A stretch of 5,745 nucleotides of DNA from Pseudomonadota bacterium (GTDB lineage: Bacteria; Bdellovibrionota_C; UBA2361; OMII01): contig JAIXPR010000248.1 in NCBI GenBank assembly GCA_027486155.1, positions 1 to 5,745 of the forward strand. Reading direction: 5' to 3'. Under the pieces are notes generated by a model, which had not been told where the DNA came from, ran no database searches, and saw only the letters and a program-made list of their open reading frames with translations. Every line of letters starts with the position of its first letter. Position 1 is the first letter of the stretch. A program made the position numbers and the translations under genes. Positions 1 through 5,419 of the stretch are shown piece by piece.

Positions 1-68
1 CTCGCGCGAGTCGTGTGCGCGGCCACTAATCGAATGATAGTTCCGGTTATCGACCATCCGCCATAACT

Positions 69-86
69 GCTCGTTTGAAAACGAGC
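69..86. repeat. Perfect inverted repeat (8-bp arms, 2-nt centre)
   Basis: GCTCGTTT at 69-76 is the exact reverse complement of AAACGAGC at 79-86, separated only by GA. As RNA it would fold as a 7-bp stem with a four-base TGAA loop. No T-run follows on the plus strand (next bases GATCTTGC) and no useful A-run precedes it, so it does not look like an intrinsic terminator. The compact symmetry would also suit a dimeric regulator. Its function is unknown. Confidence 0.5.
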
Positions 87-106
87 GATCTTGCTCCGCG
101 GATCTC

Positions 107-135
107 TTCGCTGAGACACGCTCGCACCGTATGAT
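107..135 (+). promoter_or_regulatory. Possible sigma70-type promoter for the acyltransferase gene
   Basis: TATGAT at 130-135 matches the -10 consensus at five of six bases. A poor -35 (TTCGCT, 107-112) lies 17 bp upstream. Transcription would begin near 142 and leave an untranslated leader of roughly 125 bases. The weak -35 makes this tentative. Confidence 0.2.
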
Positions 136-265
136 CCTCTTACGTACTTGCAGATGGCGCTTATAGGTCAACAAGGATGAGTCCGTTTTTTGGTGACTCC
201 CATCATCTCGGACCGGCTTGCCATCTCTGTAGTGTCGGAGGCTGAAACTATACACGAGGCTTTCC

Positions 266-1441
266 ATGCTTGACGCAGTGACCCCATCCCAAGAAATAGC
301 GCCGAAAGATTCAATCTCTGTTGCTCTTACAGCCGCGATAAAGGGCTGGAGTGAGTTTCAAAACTCCGATTTTATCTCGGCCTGGAGACAACTTACGGCG
401 CAAGGGGTCTGCGGTGAGCCTTTCTATCAACCCGAGTGGTTTCAAGTGTTCCAAATCAGCCTAGCGCCGAAAACGAGTCCCTATCTCGTGAGTGTACACA
501 AGGGGGATGATTTAGTTGGCTTGTTGCCGCTCATGCGATCTAGGAGCGTGCTCGGCCGAATACCGGCCTCGTGTTTGCAAAGTCTTTCCAATCTCCACTC
601 CTGTCGCTTCGATTTCGTGCACGACGGCACGGCTAGAGAGCCCATAACGAAGACGGCGTGGGAATGCGTTCGAGACAACGGTGACTGGGACGTCATCGAG
701 GCGCGAGATGTTCCGATGAATGGAAATTTTGAAGGGTTCATGGATCATGCGCGGTTAGATGGGTTTCCGACGTTGCTCTGGCCAACGCGCAAGATGCCTT
801 ATTTACCTCTATCGGCGGATCGGCAGGATCCATTTACAAACTGCCCCGACCGCTTTAAGGGATCCAGAAGCCGCCTCAAAGGAAAGGAAAAAAAGTTGCG
901 ACAGGAGGGCCCCGTAGATTTCACCCTCACGAAGGAAGCGGATCCAGAGATAGTGGGGAAGTTCTTCAAGCTCGAGGCCTCAGGCTGGAAGGGGCAGAAC
1001 GGGTCCGCCATCTCGTTAAGTTCCTCGTTGATTAACTTTTACACGACGATCGCGAAGGTAGCTGAGAAGCAGGGCACCCTCAGGTTGTATTCGTTACGTC
1101 TGAGTGGTGAGCCGATCGCCATGCATTTCGGTGTACAAATGAACGGCGTCTACTATATCCCCAAGGTGGCGTATGACGAGCGATATAAGAAATTCTCCCC
1201 CGGGCTCCTCCTGGCGAAGTATGTGATTGAAGCTCTGACACAGGAGGGAATCTCCTGCTTTGATTTCCTTGGTCCTCGAATGGAATGGAAATGCGTATGG
1301 ACTCCCTACGTTCGGGAGCACGCGAACTGTTACATCTTTAATCGGACCGTGAAGGGGAGGGCGCTGCATGCCGCTGTTACGGCAGCGGCTCACCTCCGTA
1401 GGCTGAAGTACCGGTGGAAGGGGGATCCCCAGGATATTTGA
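266..1441 (+). CDS. GNAT/FemAB-fold acyltransferase, BcsL/CelD-like (Acetyltransf_6 type)
   Basis: A cytoplasmic acyltransferase of 391 residues, of the family annotated as 'GNAT family N-acetyltransferase' or 'cellulose biosynthesis protein CelD/BcsL'. By family it probably transfers an acyl or aminoacyl group to a sugar or polysaccharide precursor; the substrate cannot be read from the sequence. Family signatures appear in order: EPFYQPEWF (51-59), a hydrophobic strand GLLPLMRS (85-92), a basic helix RSRLKGKEKKLRQEG (201-215), FFKLEASGWKG (233-243), IAMHFGV (284-290), YDERYKKFSPGLLLAKYV (303-320) and FDFLGPRMEWKCVW (332-345). The last four span the GNAT core. There is no signal peptide or membrane segment, and the C-terminal tail (after about 360) is basic. 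The ATG at 266 follows GAGG (256-259) with a 6-base spacer, and the length is normal for the family. No polysaccharide operon surrounds it within this window; a glycosyltransferase lies 2.7 kb away on the other strand. The family call is firm and the role is inferred. Confidence 0.88.
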   Translation: MLDAVTPSQEIAPKDSISVALTAAIKGWSEFQNSDFISAWRQLTAQGVCGEPFYQPEWFQVFQISLAPKTSPYLVSVHKGDDLVGLLPLMRSRSVLGRIPASCLQSLSNLHSCRFDFVHDGTAREPITKTAWECVRDNGDWDVIEARDVPMNGNFEGFMDHARLDGFPTLLWPTRKMPYLPLSADRQDPFTNCPDRFKGSRSRLKGKEKKLRQEGPVDFTLTKEADPEIVGKFFKLEASGWKGQNGSAISLSSSLINFYTTIAKVAEKQGTLRLYSLRLSGEPIAMHFGVQMNGVYYIPKVAYDERYKKFSPGLLLAKYVIEALTQEGISCFDFLGPRMEWKCVWTPYVREHANCYIFNRTVKGRALHAAVTAAAHLRRLKYRWKGDPQDI

Positions 1442-1494
1442 GAGGCAAGCGGTCGCCTAAAGTCGTAATGTGTTCATCTCCTTGTTAGGATCTA

Positions 1495-1530
1495 TCCCTT
1501 ACCCCATGAAGGGACCCTCGGGCAAAGGGT
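1495..1530 (+). other. Two back-to-back small hairpins between the acyltransferase and permease genes
   Basis: TCCCTT (1495-1500) pairs with AAGGGA (1509-1514) around an 8-base loop. Immediately after, ACCCT (1514-1518) pairs with AGGGT (1526-1530) around a 7-base loop. CCCTT (1496-1500) could instead pair with AAGGG (1525-1529), so the structures may be mutually exclusive. No T-run follows, so this is not a classical terminator. It could weakly end the upstream transcript or be leader structure, and the stems are short enough to be chance. Confidence 0.25.
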
Positions 1531-1578
1531 GGTGTAGGCCCCTGCGCGTCTTCGTTCTTGTGCGCGTACATCTTCTCC

Positions 1579-1607
1579 TTGTCAGCTAGTGTCGTTTTAG
1601 CTAGCGT
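1579..1607 (+). promoter_or_regulatory. Possible permease promoter with overlapping operator-like repeat
   Basis: TTGTCA (1579-1584) matches the -35 consensus at five of six bases. At 17 bp spacing stands a weak -10, TAGCGT (1602-1607). An imperfect operator-like element lies across the spacer and -10: GCTAG (1585-1589) and CTAGC (1601-1605) are inverted arms, and AGCTAG also occurs as a direct repeat (1584-1589 and 1599-1604). A repressor bound there would block the promoter. The leader would be about 50 bases. The poor -10 keeps this tentative. Confidence 0.25.
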
Positions 1608-1666
1608 TCTCGAGATTTCGCCTCGTTGTCGCGTCTAGTAACCAATCATTTTCCCTGCAGGGTGCT

Positions 1667-3160
1667 ATGTCTCATCCCCTCTTTGCCACCAAGTCGATCG
1701 AAGTTATTAGGGCTGAAGCGGAAGCAGGGGAGGGAGACGCGCATGAAACGCTGAAACGCTCCCTCACAGGAATCAACATCATCTCTCTGGGCATCGGCGC
1801 CATCATCGGCGCGGGGATATTTTCTCTGACCGGTATGGCCGCTGGACACGCAGCCGGCCCCGCGGTGACCATATCGTTTATGATAGCCGGGCTTGGATGC
1901 GTGTTCGCCGCCCTCTGTTACGCCGAATTCGCCGCTATGATCCCTGTGGCCGGCAGCGCGTACACCTATACCTACGCGACCCTCGGGGAGTTGATCGCGT
2001 GGATCATCGGGTGGGACCTCGTGCTTGAGTATGCGGTTGCCGCGGCAACCGTAGCGATTAGTTGGGCGGGATACCTCAATAAGCTAGTCGCACTACTTGG
2101 AGGCCAAGGGCTCGCGGACGCGCTTCGCCCCTGGATGCTCTCGCCCTTCGCGGAAGCTAAGCTCCATGATGGAACTGTAATCACGGGGATTCTTAACATC
2201 CCGGCGGCTTTTGTCGTCGTTTTCGCGTCTTTACTCCTGATGAAGGGGACTCGCGAATCAGCGGTCGTCAATAACCTCATCGTTTGCTTGAAGGTCAGTG
2301 TTGTTATCTTGTTCATAGCTCTTGGCTGGAGCTACATGAATCCCGACAATCATATCCCCTACATCCCAGAGAACTCAGGGACGTTCGGGGAGTTCGGTTG
2401 GAGTGGTATATTTCGAGGGGCTGCGGTCATCTTCTTCGCGTACATCGGATTTGATGCCGTCTCGACAGCCGCTCAGGATGCTAAGAATCCGAAGCGTGAC
2501 ATGCCCGTGGGAATCCTCGGATCCCTTGCCATCTGCACGGTGCTCTACATCCTCTTCGCGCATGTGTTAACCGGTCTCGCGAAGTACACAGAGTTTCAAG
2601 GTGCCGATGGACTTGCGCCGGTCGCGATTGCGCTCTCGCATACCCCGTACAAGGGACTGATGACCGCGGTAATCGTCGCCATCTTAGCCGGATATACCTC
2701 CGTTATCCTGGTCCTTTTGCTCGGGCAGTCTCGGGTGTTTTTCTCGATGGCTAAGGATGGACTGGTACCGAGCGCTTTCGCACACATTCATCCAGTTCGA
2801 CGAACCCTTGTGCGAAGCAACCTTCTCTTCATGGTTTTAACTGGGCTATTCGCGGCGATCGTTCCCGGTAATATCGTCGGCGAAATGACGAGTATCGGAA
2901 CGCTCTTCGCGTTCATCTTGGTATGCATCGGTGTTGTCGTTCTGCGAAAGAAAAATCCAGATGTGCCTCGCCCATTCCGTACCCCATTTGTCCCTGTTGT
3001 GCCGTTCCTCGGGATCGGTATCTGCTCGGCGATGATGTACTCGCTCGGCGAGGATAACTGGCTCCGGCTTGTGATCTGGCTGGCCCTAGGGCTCGCGATC
3101 TACTTCCTGTATGGTGCTAAGCATAGCAGGCTGCGGAGGGAGTCAGCGGTAACGCGGTAG
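1667..3160 (+). CDS. APC-superfamily amino-acid permease, CAT (cationic amino acid transporter) type
   Basis: An inner-membrane secondary transporter of 497 residues from the amino acid-polyamine-organocation superfamily, close in plan to bacterial CAT proteins such as YfnA and GkApcT. It probably imports amino acids with protons; specificity is not readable here. A short cytoplasmic N-terminus (FATKSIEVIRAEAE, 6-19, then LKRSL) is typical of CAT proteins. TM1 holds the unwound substrate-binding motif GIGAIIGAGIF (42-52). TM2 and the next loop carry YAEFAAMIPVAGSAYTYTY (85-103), and GFDAVSTAAQDAKNPKRD (261-278) is the TM6/loop CAT signature. About twelve hydrophobic segments are evident, ending in a short basic tail. 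The start follows a weak, closely spaced CAGGG (1658-1662); the N-terminus beginning at this ATG fits the family. A 225-bp upstream gap and a strong downstream terminator suggest a single-gene transcript. No catabolic or biosynthetic gene nearby hints at the substrate. Confidence 0.93.
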   Translation: MSHPLFATKSIEVIRAEAEAGEGDAHETLKRSLTGINIISLGIGAIIGAGIFSLTGMAAGHAAGPAVTISFMIAGLGCVFAALCYAEFAAMIPVAGSAYTYTYATLGELIAWIIGWDLVLEYAVAAATVAISWAGYLNKLVALLGGQGLADALRPWMLSPFAEAKLHDGTVITGILNIPAAFVVVFASLLLMKGTRESAVVNNLIVCLKVSVVILFIALGWSYMNPDNHIPYIPENSGTFGEFGWSGIFRGAAVIFFAYIGFDAVSTAAQDAKNPKRDMPVGILGSLAICTVLYILFAHVLTGLAKYTEFQGADGLAPVAIALSHTPYKGLMTAVIVAILAGYTSVILVLLLGQSRVFFSMAKDGLVPSAFAHIHPVRRTLVRSNLLFMVLTGLFAAIVPGNIVGEMTSIGTLFAFILVCIGVVVLRKKNPDVPRPFRTPFVPVVPFLGIGICSAMMYSLGEDNWLRLVIWLALGLAIYFLYGAKHSRLRRESAVTR

Positions 3161-3161
3161 T

Positions 3162-3219
3162 GCAGGACGCGTCCCCCACCGCCGATAGCTCGGACGGTGA
3201 GGGGCGCGGCTGCTGTTTT
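3162..3219 (+). terminator. Rho-independent terminator of the permease gene
   Basis: A long hairpin begins two bases after the permease stop. Arms 3169-3181 and 3195-3207 pair over 13 positions with one G-T wobble (3172/3204) and one C-A mismatch (3176/3200). The top continues as CCGA-TAGC-TCGG (3182-3193) with one bulged A (3194). The base extends through C3168-G3208 and, across a small internal loop, GCAG (3162-3165) with CTGC (3210-3213). TGTTTTA (3214-3220) follows directly. The T-run is on the plus-strand exit side only, so it mainly serves the permease. It lies in the 74-bp gap between convergent genes, and minus-strand transcripts would carry the same hairpin without a U-tract. Confidence 0.8.
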
Positions 3220-3234
3220 ATGGTTAACTTCCGG

Positions 3235-3909
3235 CTACTTCATCGGTAAGAAGGTATCGATCACGTAGAGCCGTTCCGGAAGTTTGGCAACGGTCGCTCT
3301 GAGCTTTCTCTCCTCTCTGTTGTACCTGCGTTCGAAGGCAGGTACTTTCTTCCGAGTTTTATTAACTTTCTTTGCCCAGGTCATCGCCGCGTTGAAGAAC
3401 TTTCGTTGGATACCAAGGGAGTTTACGACGCCATCCGCTACCTTGCGAGGATATAACGTAGTGCAAGTATCTCCCTCAGGGCAGGCCTCGGAAACACATT
3501 TGTAATTAACGATCCCGCCGGAAGGATCTACAGTCCATACTAGATCGTCGAGTATCAAAGGCTTGATGAAGGGCGCTTTCTTCAAAATTCTACCTGCTTC
3601 GTTGGACTGAGCGTTCGAGACCCGGGGTTTACGATTGTTGTTCCACGCAGCAAATAGAAGTTCGTGGTGAGGGTATACTAGCTGCGAAGCGGACTCGTCG
3701 AACGAATATAGTGCGTCGGCGAATTTGGTTACTACAAAAGCTTGTGAGACAACTACTGGCTTTTTGAGGTCACTCTTTAGTTGCTCCCGAACTTTCCTGT
3801 CGCACTCAGCGATGTCAGGATGGGGTTCTGGAAGCGCAGCGCAGGTCGATGAGTGCCCAAGCCAAAGGGCAGCGAGCGCGGTGAAATGTAGAGCTGTAAA
3901 CCTTTTCAT
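3235..3909 (-). CDS. Small secreted protein of unknown function with four mature cysteines
   Basis: I do not recognise this family. The 224-residue product starts with a signal peptide: positive MKR, a hydrophobic core (about 4-18) and a likely signal peptidase I cut near STCA-A (21-25). C23 is not in a proper lipobox, so a lipoprotein is unlikely. The mature chain is presumably periplasmic or exported. It has cysteines at 36, 138, 143 and 149; the last three form C-x4-C-x5-C in a short acidic loop (VSEACPEGDTC). An even number of cysteines outside the cytoplasm suggests two disulfides. The C-terminal third (about 168-210) is rich in Lys and Arg (for example KKVNKTRKKVPAFERRYNRE) and probably helical. 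ATG 3909-3907 is supported by AGAGGA seven bases upstream and by the signal peptide. It lies 193 bp downstream of the glycosyltransferase gene on the same strand and converges on the permease. The coding call is firm; the function is not assigned. Confidence 0.8.
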   Translation of the reverse strand: MKRFTALHFTALAALWLGHSSTCAALPEPHPDIAECDRKVREQLKSDLKKPVVVSQAFVVTKFADALYSFDESASQLVYPHHELLFAAWNNNRKPRVSNAQSNEAGRILKKAPFIKPLILDDLVWTVDPSGGIVNYKCVSEACPEGDTCTTLYPRKVADGVVNSLGIQRKFFNAAMTWAKKVNKTRKKVPAFERRYNREERKLRATVAKLPERLYVIDTFLPMK

Positions 3910-3916
3910 ATAACAT

Positions 3917-3944
3917 TCCTCTTCAATAATCGCCGACAGCGGCG
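3917..3944 (-). promoter_or_regulatory. Ribosome binding site and leader hairpin of the secreted-protein gene
   Basis: On the minus strand AGAGGA (3922-3917) stands seven bases before the ATG, a strong Shine-Dalgarno that fixes the start. Eight bases further upstream, CGCCG and CGGCG (3931-3935 and 3940-3944) form a GC-only 5-bp stem with a 4-base loop. The hairpin ends nine bases before the Shine-Dalgarno, so it leaves the site open. It could stabilise the message, tune translation, or be incidental. Confidence 0.45.
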
Positions 3945-3974
3945 TGTTTCTCTCGAAGGATATGGGGGTGAATT

Positions 3975-3984
3975 GTCTCGAGAC
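3975..3984. repeat. 10-bp perfect palindrome GTCTCGAGAC
   Basis: This self-complementary decamer lies in the 193-bp gap between the glycosyltransferase stop and the secreted-protein start. The gap also contains the leader hairpin but no clear terminator or promoter. The palindrome may be a regulator site or chance; no second copy of the whole decamer was noticed in the window. Confidence 0.3.
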
Positions 3985-4102
3985 CGTAAAGGAAGGGTAA
4001 CAAATGTATAACGAACAGCCGGTCTTCCTGTGTAGTCACTAACTAGTCGGATTCATGGCGTATAACGGGCTCTTGGCGTGCAGCGAAGCGGAACTGAGGT
4101 GG

Positions 4103-5338
4103 TTATTGTTGAGACCTCTGCCCCTTGCTCTCAATCCAGCGCGAAAAGTATTCGGTGCTGCGGAGTCCGTGGTACCACAGGAGGGAACCTACAATATTTC
4201 GTTCGCGGAGCGCGATCCCCTCGCGGGCAAGTCGGGCGAGACGCTCCTGGAATAATGGCGCGTTCGTAGCGTGCGAGAAGAGGGCTGTTAGAACATCGCG
4301 ACCGCGCGCCTGTGCCTCGTTCCACGTGCTCTGTTCGGTGTAGAGCGCGGCGACCCGTTGGGGATAGTGATCCATGCGGTCCTCAATCGTGCCACCGAAT
4401 CGCTCACCGTCGGTCATCCCCTCGGCCGCTACCGATGTGGCGACGCACGGCGTTCCCACCATCCACCCATCACTAACCTTCCCCTTTAATCCAGCGCCGA
4501 ATCGAAGTGGTGCGAGGTTGCACCGGTATCGCTGTAACGTTTCATACACGTCCTCAGCTTTACCCATGACACGAAATCCCTCCTTTCGATTATCGAATTG
4601 GGAAATCTCTTGGGGCAGGTAGGCGCCATAGACATGGAGCTCGGCGTTAGGCACACCCCGTTCCGCGAGAGCCACACGAATAGTGGGCCAGAGTGTGCGC
4701 TTGAGTAATCGAATCGCGTCGACATTCGGTGCGTGGAGACCGTTGCCGATGAACACTACATGCTCACGCTCATCCCATGCTCGAAAAGGGGCGGGCTCGG
4801 GATAGAAAAAGCTGGTGACCTCAAGGAGGGAGTTTGGGACCTCATATCGCTCTTGCAGTAACGCTACCTCGGCGTCGGAGATAATCAGGGAGAGATCGCT
4901 TCGATAGATAGCGGCCAGCTCCCGTAAGGTATCGTCGGTGAGTGTGAGTGAGTCGGAACTCTCACCAGCGAGAACGGCTCGCTGTCGCTCACGGCGGAGT
5001 GAGTGAAGGTCTACCGTATCCAGGACTCGGAGCGCTTCAGGTAGGTGCTCTCTGACCCGCCAGCTAAACTGCTCCTCGATAATGAATCGATCAAAACAGA
5101 CTATACTGGGTTGATACTCCGCGAGGTAGGAATCGAACGCGCTATCGTTTGGAAGTAAGCGAGCGGTGCGAATGCCGCGCTTTTCGAGCGCTATTTGGTG
5201 AGGGTTCTCTTGGCAAGGGGAGACGAATCGCACCTCGTACCCTGCCTCCTGACACGCCTCAAGGAGTCGTATCGTACGACTACCCGCCGCTGTCGCGTCG
5301 GGTTCAGGCCAAACGGTGCCGACCCAGAGGATTTTCAT
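4103..5338 (-). CDS. GT-B fold glycosyltransferase (GT4-like, Glyco_trans_1_4 type)
   Basis: A cytoplasmic or membrane-associated retaining-type glycosyltransferase, 411 residues from the preferred start, predicted to move a sugar from a nucleotide donor to a glycan or other acceptor. The N-terminal domain opens with KILWVGTVWPEPDATAAGSR (2-21), the acceptor-side loop typical of this subfamily. The C-terminal domain starts near the strand HVVFIGNGLHAPN and carries the donor-site motif APLRFGAGLKGKVSDG (276-291), then GTPCVATSVAAEGM (295-308). The acidic residue normally Glu in GT4 E-x7-E motifs is Asp290, which I recall as usual in this subgroup. The tail RSTEYFSRWIESK (393-405) also matches subgroup ends, so the protein looks complete. 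I chose ATG 5338-5336 because family members begin here. An in-frame ATG at 5362-5360 would add eight residues. Neither start has a convincing Shine-Dalgarno. It lies 81 bp downstream of the partial gene and may be cotranscribed. The substrate is unknown. Confidence 0.88.
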   Translation of the reverse strand: MKILWVGTVWPEPDATAAGSRTIRLLEACQEAGYEVRFVSPCQENPHQIALEKRGIRTARLLPNDSAFDSYLAEYQPSIVCFDRFIIEEQFSWRVREHLPEALRVLDTVDLHSLRRERQRAVLAGESSDSLTLTDDTLRELAAIYRSDLSLIISDAEVALLQERYEVPNSLLEVTSFFYPEPAPFRAWDEREHVVFIGNGLHAPNVDAIRLLKRTLWPTIRVALAERGVPNAELHVYGAYLPQEISQFDNRKEGFRVMGKAEDVYETLQRYRCNLAPLRFGAGLKGKVSDGWMVGTPCVATSVAAEGMTDGERFGGTIEDRMDHYPQRVAALYTEQSTWNEAQARGRDVLTALFSHATNAPLFQERLARLAREGIALRERNIVGSLLWYHGLRSTEYFSRWIESKGQRSQQ

Positions 5339-5419
5339 GGGGATGATATAGCACCCGTTCATGTGTGGCGGAAGCTTGGCTGCCCTTGAGAAGCGTGCCC
5401 GGCCCTAGAATCGCGTGGA

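Larger units (their letters stand above)
1..265. other. Intergenic region upstream of the acyltransferase gene; no supported gene
   Basis: No recognisable gene lies here. Its first ten bases form a perfect palindrome (CTCGCGCGAG). On the plus strand the longest frame entering from the left edge stops at 64-66 after 21 codons, so at most a short gene tail could be present. On the minus strand one frame is open from an ATG at 267-265 to the left edge, 89 codons without a stop. Its product is very rich in Arg, Lys, Ser and His and poor in Ala, Leu and Gly, unlike the other proteins here. It has no Shine-Dalgarno sequence, and its ATG shares bases with the start codon of the plus-strand gene. I therefore treat it as probably non-coding. 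A second in-frame ATG at 57-55 also lacks a good ribosome binding site. The stretch most likely carries the promoter and leader of the acyltransferase gene. Confidence 0.5.

Noticed and set aside
175..213. Imperfect stem GATGAGTC ... GACTC(CCA)TCATC around a T6 run, with an alternative GTCCG/CGGAC pairing
   Set aside because: The T-run lies in the loop rather than after the stem and the arms need a three-base bulge, so it is not a terminator. Stems of 5 bp are common by chance.
218..254. TTGCCA (218-223) and TATACA (249-254) as a promoter for the acyltransferase gene
   Set aside because: The spacing is 25 bp, too long for sigma70. A -10 at 249 would place the transcript start at or beyond the ribosome binding site.
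481..748. Minus-strand frames of 78 and 86 codons opposite the acyltransferase gene
   Set aside because: They lie wholly within a confidently assigned gene on the other strand, have no recognisable protein features and are shadows of it.
1972..2316. A 114-codon minus-strand frame opposite the permease
   Set aside because: It lies entirely inside a well-conserved permease coding region, and its Thr/Ser/Ala-rich product has no motif. It is a shadow frame.
4005..4010. TATACA on the minus strand as a -10 for the secreted-protein gene
   Set aside because: No -35-like hexamer is found at 16-18 bp upstream. It may still be the true -10, but one hexamer alone is too weak to annotate.
4055..4269. 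Two overlapping plus-strand frames of 63-66 codons at the end of the glycosyltransferase gene
   Set aside because: Most of their length is antisense to the conserved C-terminal part of the glycosyltransferase. They have no convincing ribosome binding site or domain.
5339..5362. Eight-residue N-terminal extension of the glycosyltransferase from the ATG at 5362-5360
   Set aside because: Family members begin at the MKILWVG position, and there is no Shine-Dalgarno ahead of the upstream ATG to favour it.
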